Below, one piece after another: positions 52,558 to 60,739 of a stretch of 64,000 nt of DNA (positions within the stretch are counted from its first letter, which is position 1; every line of letters starts with the position of its first letter). The DNA is from Streptomyces neyagawaensis (lineage in GTDB: Bacteria; Actinomycetota; Actinomycetes; Streptomycetales; Streptomycetaceae). The notes beneath the pieces were generated by a model. That model did not search any database and was not told the origin of the DNA. It saw nothing but the letters and a program-made list of their open reading frames with translations. Where the stretch lies: the NCBI RefSeq assembly GCF_023516595.1, contig NZ_JAMGBG010000010.1:1-64000 (forward strand), read 5' to 3'. Both the position numbers and the translations under genes were made by a program.

Positions 52558-54714
52558 CTACGCGTCTGCCGGGTCCTGCGGGTTGGCGGGTGCGGGTTCG
52601 TTCGGGCTGGTCGCGCGGTTCCCCGCGCCCCTGTGGGGCGCCTGCGCGCCCACCGGTACCTGTGGGCCGTGGGCCTCTCTGAGCCAGCGTCTCAGGACCC
52701 GGTGGATGTGTTCCGCTCCGACCAACTCCTCGTTCTCCTCGACCGGGGCGGAGAGGGCCAGGGGGGAGAGGAGGAAGGCTCGGGACTGGCAGCCGCCGAG
52801 GCCGCCGTGGGAGCCGATCTGTTCCTCGAAGGCGAGGACCTCGCCCTCCTGGGGGTCGTACCAGGAGTTGACCATGATGTCGGCGGTGTGCGGGAAGCCG
52901 TGGGTGCGGCGTACGGCGTCGGCGGCGCCGGGACCGAAGTCGGCCAGCGGTCCTGGACGGTCGTCGCTCAGTTCGGCGACGGGGATCTCCGCGCCGTGCG
53001 CGCCGAGGACGACGCCGCCGTGCTCCTCGCTGCGGACGAGGACGAAGCCGACGCCGGGGTGGTTGGCGAGGGTGGACAGCAGGGCGGGGTGGCGGGCGTC
53101 GATCTCCTCCCGGCTCATCCGGTGCGGCACGTCCGGGAAGGACACCAGGCCGAGGTTGCCGGAGGCGAGCACGACCGGCTCGGAGCGGCGGGTCGGGCGG
53201 TGTTCCTCACCGCCCTCCTCGACGGGGATGCGCAGCGCGGCCCGGACCGCCGAGCGGGCCTCGGCGCCGCTGTGGGTACGCTCCGCCCTGCGCGGCACGG
53301 GCAGGCCGCAGCCGGCGCGCACCAGGTTGCTGAGCGTGAGGCCGTAACGGCCGAGGAAGGTCTCGCCGGGGCTCTGCCCGTGGTCGGAGAGCAGGACGAT
53401 GCGGTAGGCGCGAGGGGCGTGTTCAGCGACCTGCGCGATCAACGCGATGGAGCGGTCGAGGCGTTCGAGGATCTTCTCCGCGTCCTGGCTGTGGGGCCCG
53501 GAGTGGTGGGCGACCTCGTCGTAGGCGACGAGGTCCGCGTAGATCGCGGCGCGTCCCGCGAACATGTCGCCGATGACGGCGGCGACGACGACATCGCGTT
53601 CGACGACGGTCGCGAACGCGCGGATGAACGGGTAGAGGCCGCCGCGTTTGACGCGGGGCCGCTGTTCGCGCAGGCGCGCGCGGGTGGACTGGCCGATCTC
53701 GCGCAGCACGTCGGCGGCGAAGGACAGGGCGGTGCGGACCGCGTTGGCGGGGTCGGAGAAGTAGGCGAAGTACCCGGCGCGGGACCGGTTCTGCTTGCCG
53801 CGGCGGGCCGCGATGGACAGGACGAGCGCGAGCTGGTCGGCGCCGCCGCTGAAGAGGTTGCCGCGGCTCGCGCCGTCGACGGTGAGCAGGCCCCCGTCGC
53901 CGGTGCGCTCGATGGCGCGGCGCTGGAGCTCGGCGGCGCTGGAGGGACGGTTGCAGACCATCACCTCCCGGCTCTCCTTCTCGTACCAGCGGAAGGCGGG
54001 CACGTCGTGGTTGCTGCCGTGCAGGATGCCGAGCTGGCTGGCACCGGTCTGGCTGGACCAGTCGGTGCGCCACGGGGTGAGCCGGTGGGTGGCGCGGACG
54101 TGCCCGGTGCCGGGCGCGGGCGCGCCGAGCCAGGCGGCGACGGTCGGCATCAGGCCCTTCGCGGTGGCCGCCTCCAGCACGTCGTGGCCGACGCCGTCGA
54201 GCTGGAGGAAGACGGTGCCGGGTCCGACGGGACCGGGCGGGCCGTCGGCGTGCCTGCGGCGGCGGTCGGCCAGCCGGTACAGGCGGCGCCGGTACGCGTC
54301 GTCGTCGCGTACGGCGAGGGCGCCGCCGGTGGCGGAGGCGACCGCGGACATCACGGCGGCCACGACCACGGCGGTCTCGGGCGCGGCCTCACCCTGACCG
54401 GAGGGGTTGATCCACAGGGCGATGAGGAGCAGCGAGCCGTTGAGGAAGAAGACGAGCACACCGAGGACGAGGGCGGGCACCAGCAGCAACGCCCGTACCA
54501 GCAGCGGCCACACGAGGGAGGACAGCAGACCGAAGACCCCCGCGCCGAGGGCCGCGGTGACGGCGATCTGGGTGGCGCTCTCGCCGGTGCTGGACTGGAG
54601 CCGGAAGTCGGGCAGGGCACCCGCGAGCACCAGCATCGTCAGCGTCGACACCGCCCACACGGCCAGCATCCGCCAGAACCCGCTCAGCACCCTCCGCCAA
54701 CGCTCACCGCCCAC
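52558..54714 (-). CDS. Membrane-anchored alkaline phosphatase-superfamily protein
   Basis: A 718-residue protein. Residues 1-140 contain about four membrane segments (MLAVWAVSTLTMLVLAGALP, LVWPLLVRALLLVPALVLGV, VLVFFLNGSLLLIALWI) of phage-holin-4 type. An alkaline phosphatase/phosphodiesterase-like domain follows (about 165-690) with metal-binding signatures (VFLQLDGVGHDVLEAA, DLVAYDEVAHHSGPHSQDAE, IVLLSDHGQSPGETFLGRYG). It probably hydrolyses phosphoesters at the membrane; the substrate is unknown. The last about 25 residues are encoded by a dispersed repeat. The GTG start follows AAGGGTGGCC, and the satellite region begins 125 bp upstream. Confidence 0.9.
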   Translation of the reverse strand: MGGERWRRVLSGFWRMLAVWAVSTLTMLVLAGALPDFRLQSSTGESATQIAVTAALGAGVFGLLSSLVWPLLVRALLLVPALVLGVLVFFLNGSLLLIALWINPSGQGEAAPETAVVVAAVMSAVASATGGALAVRDDDAYRRRLYRLADRRRRHADGPPGPVGPGTVFLQLDGVGHDVLEAATAKGLMPTVAAWLGAPAPGTGHVRATHRLTPWRTDWSSQTGASQLGILHGSNHDVPAFRWYEKESREVMVCNRPSSAAELQRRAIERTGDGGLLTVDGASRGNLFSGGADQLALVLSIAARRGKQNRSRAGYFAYFSDPANAVRTALSFAADVLREIGQSTRARLREQRPRVKRGGLYPFIRAFATVVERDVVVAAVIGDMFAGRAAIYADLVAYDEVAHHSGPHSQDAEKILERLDRSIALIAQVAEHAPRAYRIVLLSDHGQSPGETFLGRYGLTLSNLVRAGCGLPVPRRAERTHSGAEARSAVRAALRIPVEEGGEEHRPTRRSEPVVLASGNLGLVSFPDVPHRMSREEIDARHPALLSTLANHPGVGFVLVRSEEHGGVVLGAHGAEIPVAELSDDRPGPLADFGPGAADAVRRTHGFPHTADIMVNSWYDPQEGEVLAFEEQIGSHGGLGGCQSRAFLLSPLALSAPVEENEELVGAEHIHRVLRRWLREAHGPQVPVGAQAPHRGAGNRATSPNEPAPANPQDPADA
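52581..52650 (+). repeat. Dispersed Streptomyces repeat, copy 4 (inside a coding end)
   Basis: GGCGGGTGCGGGTTCG, then GGCTGGTCGCGCGGTTCCCC and GCGCCCCTGTGGGGC match the other copies. It lies inside the 3' end of the membrane phosphatase gene and encodes its tail (HRGAGNRATSPNEPAPANP). The native stop was probably replaced when the repeat arrived. Confidence 0.6.
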
Positions 54715-54839
54715 GTCCGGCCACCCTTACGTCCCGTTCCTGCGCCCAGCCTGTCACAAGGGCCGGGGAGCCGGGGTGGCACCGAGGGGTGGCACGGAGG
54801 CAGCGCCGGGGTACGCCCCGGGCACGGCACGGAGCGCGC
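54715..54839. other. Upstream region of the membrane phosphatase gene
   Basis: About 125 bp between the GTG of the phosphatase gene and the satellite. GGGTGGCACCGAGGGGTGGCAC contains a direct repeat (GGGTGGCAC, about 54773 and 54787, shown as short landmarks). It probably carries the promoter for the minus-strand gene, but no hexamers are convincing. Confidence 0.3.
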
Positions 54840-55670
54840 TGTCGGCCTCCGGCGGCCGGCGATGCGCGACGGCTCCCAATTCGCCACGGCCTACGGCAGT
54901 CAGCGGCTCTCGGCGGCGTCCGGCGCGCGACGGCTCCCCGTCCTCAGCGGCCCTCGACGGGCGGCGGTTGTCGGATCCCCGGGGTTCGCGGATCCCCGCG
55001 GTTCTCGGAGCGCGGCGGCCCCCGGCCCCCGCAGTCGATGCGCGGCGACTCCCGGATCCCAGCGGCCCTCGACGGGCGGCGGTTCTCGGATCCCCGCGGT
55101 TCTCGGAGCGCGGCGGCCCCCGGCCCCCGCAGTCGATGCGCGGCGACTCCCGGATCCCAGCGGCCCTCGACGGGCGGCGGTTCTCGGATCCCCGCGGTTC
55201 TCGGAGCGCGGCGGCCCCCGGCCCCCGCAGTCGATGCGCGGCGACTCCCGGATCCCAGCGGCCCTCGACGGGCGGCGGTTCTCGGATCCCCGCGGTTCTC
55301 GGAGCGCGGCGGCCCCCGGCCCCCGCAGTCGATGCGCGGCGACTCCCGGATCCCAGCGGCCCTCGACGGGCGGCGGTTCTCGGATCCCCGCGGTTCTCGG
55401 AGCGCGGCGGCCCCCGGCCCCCGCAGTCGATGCGCGGCGACTCCCGGATCCCAGCGGCCCTCGACGGGCGGCGGTTCTCGGATCCCCGCGGTTCTCGGAG
55501 CGCGGCGGCCCCCGGCCCCCGCAGTCGATGCGCGGCGACTCCCGGATCCCAGCGGCCCTCGACGGGCGGCGGTTCTCGGATCCCCGCGGTTCTCGGAGCG
55601 CGGCGGCCCCCGGCCCCCGCAGTCGATGCGCGGCGACTCCCGGATCCCAGCGGCCCTCGACGGGCGGCGC
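54840..55670. repeat. 98-bp tandem satellite, higher-order repeat of 17-bp monomers
   Basis: A block with exact 98-bp period: the landmark CAGTCGATGCGCGGCGAC recurs at about 55032, 55130, 55228, 55326, 55424, 55522 and 55620 (seven times). Each unit splits into six degenerate monomers of 14-17 bp beginning GCGG or GCAG (GCGGTTCTCGGATCCCC, GCGGTTCTCGGAGCGCG, GCGGCCCCCGGCCCCC, GCAGTCGATGCGCG, GCGACTCCCGGATCCCA, GCGGCCCTCGACGGGCG). The 5' part (54840-54980) is more diverged. Stop codons are absent in all six frames of the unit. It lies between a resolvase-like gene and the phosphatase gene. Confidence 0.9.
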
Positions 55671-55985
55671 CCCTCAGCGTGCCGCGACCCTCAGCGAGCG
55701 GCGGTCCTCAGCGTGCCGCGACCCAAAGCGGGCGGCGGTCCTCAGCGGGCGGCGCCCCTCAGCGGGCCGCGACCCAAAGCGGGCGGCGGTCCTCAGCGGG
55801 CCGCGACCCAAAGCGGGCGGCGGTCCTCAGCGGGCGGCGCCCCTCAGCGTGCCGCGACCCTCGGCGAGCGGCGGTCCTCAGCGTGCCGCGACCCAAAGCG
55901 GGCGGCGGTCCTCAGCGGGCGGCGCCCCTCAGCGTGCCGCGGTCCTCGGCGGGCGGCGGTCCTCGGCGGGCGGCGGTCCTCGTTG
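55671..55985. repeat. 17-bp tandem array (about 19 copies)
   Basis: The tract has a strict 17-bp period: CAGCG/AAGCG/CGGCG landmarks fall at 55675 plus multiples of 17 up to 55981. Variants are GCGGCGGTCCTCAGCGG, GCCGCGACCCAAAGCGG and GCGGCGCCCCTCAGCGT. It adjoins the 98-bp satellite directly, is built from the same monomer type, and ends 1-2 bp from the stop codon of the minus-strand resolvase-like gene. Confidence 0.9.
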
Positions 55986-55986
55986 C

Positions 55987-56469
55987 TCAGCGGCCGTCGT
56001 AGCCCGCTGTCGGCATCGACAGACGGCGGTGGACGCTGGCCTTCATCTGGGCGTCGTAGGCGGGTTCGGCGCGGCCGACGGTCTCGACGCGGACACCGCG
56101 GCGGGCGCACTCGGCGGTGAAGTCGTCGACGGAGGCGAGGGCGCGTTCGAGGACGCGGCGGCTGGGGGCGACGAAGAGGTCGACATGGCCGGCGTCGACG
56201 TCGGCCCACAAGGCGCAGTGGTCGGGGCGCAGACCGCGGACGAGCAGCTCGCGCGTCACCACGTAGCCGCGCTCGGCGGCCCAGCGGGCGCACATGGCGT
56301 GCTGGCTGCGGGAGTCGACCAGGAAGGGGTCCGCCTCCAGCTCCTCCAGAGGTGTCAGGCTGGCGATGGCGGCGACCCGCACGACCGCTCCGCGTCCCGC
56401 CGTCCGCCCCGGGCACTCACGGGGTATCTCCTGGCAGGACAGGGCGAAGGCGTCACTCTTGTCTCCCAC
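55987..56469 (-). CDS. Resolvase-like protein lacking an obvious catalytic serine region
   Basis: A 160-residue cytoplasmic protein. The middle and C-terminus resemble the serine-recombinase N-terminal fold: SQHAMCARWAAERGYVVTRE like a recombinase residue block, and VDLFVAPSRRVLERALASVD followed by RRGVRVETVG like the conserved R-motif helix. The usual Y-R-x-S catalytic start is not seen at the N-terminus, and there is no DNA-binding domain, so it is probably not an active recombinase. The GTG has GAGGGGGACGCC upstream. It abuts the 17-bp array at its 3' end. Confidence 0.7.
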   Translation of the reverse strand: MGDKSDAFALSCQEIPRECPGRTAGRGAVVRVAAIASLTPLEELEADPFLVDSRSQHAMCARWAAERGYVVTRELLVRGLRPDHCALWADVDAGHVDLFVAPSRRVLERALASVDDFTAECARRGVRVETVGRAEPAYDAQMKASVHRRLSMPTAGYDGR

Positions 56470-56555
56470 GGCGTCCCCCTCACCTCCGGGTCCAGAGCCT
56501 GAGACCCTACTCCAGCCCGTAGGCTCGGGGGAGTAGCGCGAAGGAGGCGAAAGAA

Positions 56556-57329
56556 GTGCCGGTGGAGGTCACCTGGTGGGGTCACGCCACCTGCACGGTG
56601 GAGGACTCGGGCACGCGCGTGCTCACCGACCCGCTGTTCACGCGCCGGCTCGCGCATCTGCGCAGGCGCCGTGGGGCGACGCCCCCGCCCGAGGCGGCGG
56701 TCGCGGACGTGGCGCTGGTGTCCCATCTGCACGCCGATCATCTGCATGTCCCGTCCCTGGCCCGGCTCGCGCCGGGTACCCGGCTGGTGGTGCCGCGCGG
56801 GGCGCCGCGCCAGGTGCGGGGGCTGCGCAGGCTGCGGCATCTGCGGCTGTGCGAGGTGGCGCCCGGGGACGAGGTGAGCGTCGGTGACCTGGTCGTCCGT
56901 GCCGTGCCCGCCCACCACGACGGGCGGCGCCTGCCGGTCGGACCGCACCGCTCACCGGCGCTCGGGTTCGTCGTCGAGGGTGAGGCGCGGACCTATTTCG
57001 CCGGGGACACCGGGCTGTTCGAGTCGATGCCCAAGGAAGTCGGGCCGGTCGACGTGGCGTTGCTGCCGGTCGGCGGCTGGGGGCCCTGTCTCGGCGAGGG
57101 ACATCTCGATGCGGGGCGCGCGGCGGAGGCGCTCGCGCTGCTCGCGCCCCACAGCGCGATCCCGGTGCACTACGGCACGTACTGGCCGATCGGGATGGAC
57201 GCCGTGCGCCCCCATGAATTCCATGCGCCCGGTGCGGAGTTCGTGCGCCTCGCCGCGCTGCGCGCGCCCGAGGTGGCGGTGCACCGGCTGGAGCACGGGG
57301 AGAGCGTACGACCGGGGGTGGCGGAGTGA
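56556..57329 (+). CDS. Metallo-beta-lactamase-fold hydrolase (UlaG/L-ascorbate-lactonase-like)
   Basis: A 257-residue metallohydrolase. The metal motif HxHxDH is intact (SHLHADHLH: H57, H59, D61, H62), with further ligands in AVPAHHDG, YFAGDTGLFESM and IPVHYGTYWPIG. The N-terminus (EVTWWGHATCTVEDSGTRVL) is typical of the MBL fold group with UlaG and N-acyl-phosphatidylethanolamine-like hydrolases. The substrate is unknown. GTG 56556 has GGAGG 8 nt upstream. The DedA gene follows after 34 bp, suggesting an operon. Confidence 0.93.
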   Translation: MPVEVTWWGHATCTVEDSGTRVLTDPLFTRRLAHLRRRRGATPPPEAAVADVALVSHLHADHLHVPSLARLAPGTRLVVPRGAPRQVRGLRRLRHLRLCEVAPGDEVSVGDLVVRAVPAHHDGRRLPVGPHRSPALGFVVEGEARTYFAGDTGLFESMPKEVGPVDVALLPVGGWGPCLGEGHLDAGRAAEALALLAPHSAIPVHYGTYWPIGMDAVRPHEFHAPGAEFVRLAALRAPEVAVHRLEHGESVRPGVAE

Positions 57330-57363
57330 GACGCCCGTCGAGCGGGGTCGCGGAGGGCGCCCG

Positions 57364-57978
57364 GTGATGGTGCTGTCCGTCGCGGCCACTCCCCTGCCCT
57401 ACGAGACGACGCAGCAGGCGATCGGCTATCCGACGCTGTTCCTGCTGGTGCTGGTGGGGGCGCTGCTGCCGGTCGTGCCGACGGGGGCGCTGGTCAGTTC
57501 GGCGGCCGTGGTGGCGTTCCACCAGACGGCGCCGTTCGCGCTGCTGATGGTGTTCGTGGTGGCGTCGGTGGCCGCGTTCCTCGGGGACATCGCCCTGTAC
57601 TGGCTGGGGCGGCGCGGCATGGGCTCGAAGAACGGTTCGCGCTGGCTGGAGGCGATCCGCCGCCGGGCACCGGAGGACCGGCTGGCCCAGGCCCAGCGGA
57701 AGCTCGACGGGCACGGGGTGGCGGTGCTGGTGCTGTCCCGGCTGGTGCCGGCCGGCCGGCTCCCGGTGATGCTGGCGTGCCTGCTGGCGGAGATGCCGTT
57801 GCGGCGGTTCGCGCGGGGGAACCTGCCGGCGTGCCTCGCGTGGGCGGTCACGTACCAGTTGATCGGGATCCTCGGGGGGTCACTGTTCGCGGAGCCCTGG
57901 CAAGGGGTGCTCGCGGCGGTCCTGCTGACGCTGCTGATCAGCGTGGTGCCGAGCGTGTGGCGACGGTTCGTCCGCTGA
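57364..57978 (+). CDS. DedA-family membrane protein
   Basis: A 204-residue membrane protein of the DedA/SNARE-associated family, which includes lipid-carrier (undecaprenyl-phosphate, phosphatidylethanolamine) flippases. Motifs include LFLLVLVGALLPVVPTGALV, FLGDIALYWLGRRG, VLVLSRLVPAGRLPVMLACL and CLAWAVTYQLIGILGGSLF. The conserved acidic/Arg pair (GD... and SRLVPAGR) is present. GTG 57364 was chosen because GGAGG precedes it by 7 nt; ATG 57367 is adjacent. It lies between two MBL-fold genes, a possible lipid-related module. Confidence 0.9.
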   Translation: MMVLSVAATPLPYETTQQAIGYPTLFLLVLVGALLPVVPTGALVSSAAVVAFHQTAPFALLMVFVVASVAAFLGDIALYWLGRRGMGSKNGSRWLEAIRRRAPEDRLAQAQRKLDGHGVAVLVLSRLVPAGRLPVMLACLLAEMPLRRFARGNLPACLAWAVTYQLIGILGGSLFAEPWQGVLAAVLLTLLISVVPSVWRRFVR

Positions 57979-58028
57979 GATCCCGGCCGCGCGCCTCCGA
58001 CGGCCGGGGGTGTGCGCCCTCGGCTGGT

Positions 58029-58087
58029 TGAGGGCATCCCCGCGCCGCCCTCACAGGACGGCTGAGGGCACCCCCGCACCGCCCTCA
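58029..58087. terminator. Tandem hairpins between convergent DedA and MBL genes
   Basis: TGAGGGC...GCCCTCA occurs twice in direct repeat (58029-58053 and 58063-58087), each a 7-bp stem. The second overlaps the stop codon of the minus-strand MBL gene. They probably terminate both transcripts. Confidence 0.65.
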
Positions 58088-59209
58088 CCCGAGGAGCCGG
58101 GACGCTCCGATCGGCAGGTCCCACAGGTTCTCGCGCGGGAGGCCTGCCGCCTCCCAGGCCGTCCGTACGCGGGTGAGGGGTTCCAGGACCGGTTCGGCGG
58201 ACAGGACGAACGTGGCCCAGTGCATGGGGGCCATACGGCGGGCCCCGAGGTCCTGGAAGGCGCGGACGGCCTCCTCGGGGTCGCAGTGGACGTCGCTGAG
58301 CCACCAGCGGGGGTCGTACGCGCCGATCGGCAGGAGCGCGAGGTCGATACCGGGGTGGCGGCGGCCGATGAGGGAGAACCAGTGGCCGTAGCCCGTGTCG
58401 CCGGCGAAGTACACCCGTTTCCCGTCGGGCGCCGTGAGGACCCAACCGCCCCACAGGGAGCGGCAGGTGTCGGTGAGGGTGCGCTTCGACCAGTGATGGG
58501 CCGGTACGAAGTCGAAGCGGACGCCGTCGAGTTCGGCCGCCTCCCACCAGTCCAGCTCGGTGACGCGGGTGAAGCGGCGGCGGCGGAACCAGCCGCCGAG
58601 ACCGGCGGGCACGAACACCGGTGTGTTGCACGGGAGTCGCCGCAGCGTGGGCCCGTCCAGGTGGTCGTAGTGGTTGTGGCTGATGACGACCGCGTCCACG
58701 CGCGGCAGCGCGTCCCAGGCCACGCCGACCGGGGTGATCCGGGCGGGCGTGCCGAGGATGCGGCGGGACCAGACCGGATCGGTGAGGACGGTGAGCCCAC
58801 CGATCCGCACCACCCAACTCGCGTGCCCCACCCAGGTGACGGCGACGGTACGCGCGTCGACGCGAGGCAACGGGCCGGGCTCGTACGGCAGCCGGGGAAT
58901 GTCGACGAGACCCTCGGGGCCCGGCCGTACCGAGCCCTCGCGGGCGAAGCGCGCGAACGCCCGCAGGCCGGGCAGGGGGGTCGTCAGCCGGCCGGCGAAG
59001 GACGCGGGCCAGCGGCGCCGCTCGCCGAGGGGGCGGGGCTCGGCGGGCTCCGGGGGCGGCAGGGGGACGGCGAAGGGCGGCGCGGGCCTCGGATCCAGGG
59101 CACCGGGGCCGGCTGAGGAGGCTGGATCGTCGGTGTCCTCGGGGGGCGCGGAGACGGGCGACGAGGAGGCCGCGGAGGAGGTGGGGGTCGACTCGGACTG
59201 CTGCGTCAT
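58085..59209 (-). CDS. Metallo-beta-lactamase-fold protein, NAPE-PLD-like
   Basis: A 374-residue metallohydrolase with a Pro/Ala-rich N-terminal 60 residues. Metal ligands are HNHYDHLDG (H178, H180, D182, H183), AHHWSKR, YFAGDTGYGHWF and MHWATF. The overall form, including VTWVGHASWVVRIGGLTVLT and LPIGAYDPRWWLSDVHCDPE, is that of N-acyl-phosphatidylethanolamine phospholipase D-like enzymes of bacteria, which cut phosphodiester lipids. ATG 59209 follows GGAGCCTCCTCG; the N-terminus is polar, not a signal peptide. It is convergent with the DedA gene. Confidence 0.92.
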   Translation of the reverse strand: MTQQSESTPTSSAASSSPVSAPPEDTDDPASSAGPGALDPRPAPPFAVPLPPPEPAEPRPLGERRRWPASFAGRLTTPLPGLRAFARFAREGSVRPGPEGLVDIPRLPYEPGPLPRVDARTVAVTWVGHASWVVRIGGLTVLTDPVWSRRILGTPARITPVGVAWDALPRVDAVVISHNHYDHLDGPTLRRLPCNTPVFVPAGLGGWFRRRRFTRVTELDWWEAAELDGVRFDFVPAHHWSKRTLTDTCRSLWGGWVLTAPDGKRVYFAGDTGYGHWFSLIGRRHPGIDLALLPIGAYDPRWWLSDVHCDPEEAVRAFQDLGARRMAPMHWATFVLSAEPVLEPLTRVRTAWEAAGLPRENLWDLPIGASRLLG

Positions 59210-59318
59210 CGAGGAGGCTCCCATCGCTGGGCGTCGTCGAAGGATCGTCGTCGCGGACCGGACCGCGGGCGGTCGGCGAATCGGCGCGGACACGGTCCGG
59301 TGGCCCCGGGCGCCCTCG

Positions 59319-60548
59319 TCATCGGAGATCCTCCAGGGCCGATCCGAACAGGGTCAACGCGCTGTTCACATGGGGTAGTTCGAGGGGATCGGGGGCGGTC
59401 AGGGCCTGCTCCCGTTCCTCGTCGGCGGTGCCGAGGAACAGCCCCGTCGACAGACGGAACCGCAGCGCCCCGAGGTCGTCGCCGAAGCGGTGCCCGCCGG
59501 GCGCGGGCAGGCCGAGCCGGGCGGTGAGGAAGTCCTCCAGTTCCTGGGCGTCGCCGACGCCGTGCGCGGTGAGCGCCGGGCGCAGCGGGGCGAGGTCGAC
59601 GTAGAGGTGCCGGCCCGCGCGCGGGGGCAGGGCGAGCGCCCCGGCGGCGATCACGGCCCGGTGCGCGGCGGCGGCCAGCCTCGCGTGCAGCCGGACCGCA
59701 CCGGCGAGGCGCTCGCTGACCGGGCCGGGTTCGTCGAGCGCGTACGCGGCGGCCGCGGCGACCGGCGTGGCGACACGGGCGCCGAGGGCGGTGAGCACGT
59801 CGAGGACCCGGTCGCGCAGTCCGCCGCCGATGCCGTCGGCCGGGAAGCGGGCGACGGCGGCGGGCCAGCCCGGGGGCAGGAAGGGGCCCGCGAGGTCGGT
59901 GACGACGGTGACCCGGTCCGGCAGCATCTCGGCCGGGCTGAGCAGCACGGGGTCGTGCGGGTCGTGCAGGGTGTCGCGCCAGGTCTCGTCGCTGACCAGG
60001 TGCAGGCCCTCCCCGGCGGCGGCCTCCACGGTCTCGTGGACCAGTTCGGGCGGGGCCACGGTGGCGGTCGGATCGTCGGCGACGCACAGCACGAGCAGCC
60101 GGGGGTCACCGCCCTCGTCCCGGATCCTGCGCACGGTCTCCAGCAGCGCGTACGAGTCCGGTACGCCGCCGCACTCGGCGGGTGTCGGGACGTGGAAGAC
60201 GGATCTGCCGAGCGCCCGTGCCTCGGGCTCCCACCAGGCGGCGCACGGCCGCGGGAGCAGGACGTCGCCGCCGATCGCGGCGGTCAGCGCCAGCAGCAGG
60301 GCGGGGGCGCCGGGGGCTGCCGCGACCCGGTCGGGGGTGGTGGGCAGCCCGCGTCGGTCCCAGTAACCGCAGGCGGCGTCCAGGAGCGCGGGGGAACCGC
60401 CGAGGGGTACGGCGTCGGGGCGGCCGGCGGCGGCCGAGAGCACGGCGGTCAGCTCGGGCAGCAGCGGCAGTCCCTGGTCGGGAAGGGGCGGACCGTAGCG
60501 GACGGGGCCGTGCCCCACCGGACCTCTTCCCGGTTCCGTCCGCCGCAT
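59319..60548 (-). CDS. Aminotransferase-like protein without any lysine
   Basis: A 409-residue protein with the fold-type I class I/II aminotransferase layout: AAPGAPALLLALTAAIG, LVLCVADDPTATVAPPELVH (the NP-x-N region, altered), LHLVSDETWRDTL (the conserved D-E/Y of the cofactor loop) and a C-terminal RFRLSTGLFLGT that fits the substrate-arginine strand. The internal-aldimine lysine region is VVTDLAGPFLPPGWPAAVARF, where SLSK is expected. I found no lysine anywhere in the protein, so it cannot bind PLP as an aldimine. It may be a pseudoenzyme. ATG 60548 has CGGAGG upstream. Confidence 0.85.
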   Translation of the reverse strand: MRRTEPGRGPVGHGPVRYGPPLPDQGLPLLPELTAVLSAAAGRPDAVPLGGSPALLDAACGYWDRRGLPTTPDRVAAAPGAPALLLALTAAIGGDVLLPRPCAAWWEPEARALGRSVFHVPTPAECGGVPDSYALLETVRRIRDEGGDPRLLVLCVADDPTATVAPPELVHETVEAAAGEGLHLVSDETWRDTLHDPHDPVLLSPAEMLPDRVTVVTDLAGPFLPPGWPAAVARFPADGIGGGLRDRVLDVLTALGARVATPVAAAAAYALDEPGPVSERLAGAVRLHARLAAAAHRAVIAAGALALPPRAGRHLYVDLAPLRPALTAHGVGDAQELEDFLTARLGLPAPGGHRFGDDLGALRFRLSTGLFLGTADEEREQALTAPDPLELPHVNSALTLFGSALEDLR

Positions 60549-60739
60549 CTGTGCCTCCGCGCCGTGTCGTCGCGTTGTCCGGTGCTCAGCGCTCCCGCGC
60601 TGTCCATGGTGCTCCGTCGTTCCCGCGCGTGCTCCGTCGTACCCCGTGACGCGTGTTCCACGCCCTCGGCCTGCCAGTACCCCGGCTCACGCGCCTCATG
60701 GGCACCGCGTCGGGTCGCGCCGGTCACGGCGGCGCGCGG

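Noticed and set aside
54980..55670. CRISPR array
   Set aside because: The 98-bp units are contiguous and near identical along their whole length, with no unique spacers and no cas genes.
54789..56120. Repeat-rich protein encoded by the satellite
   Set aside because: Periods of 98 and 17 bp shift the frame each copy, no SD or recognised N-terminus exists, and all frames are open. It is treated as non-coding repeat.
51472..56502. A plus-strand open frame of about 1676 codons through MoxR, the phosphatase and the satellite
   Set aside because: It is antisense to clear minus-strand genes, and the satellite is open in all frames, so openness alone is no evidence of coding.
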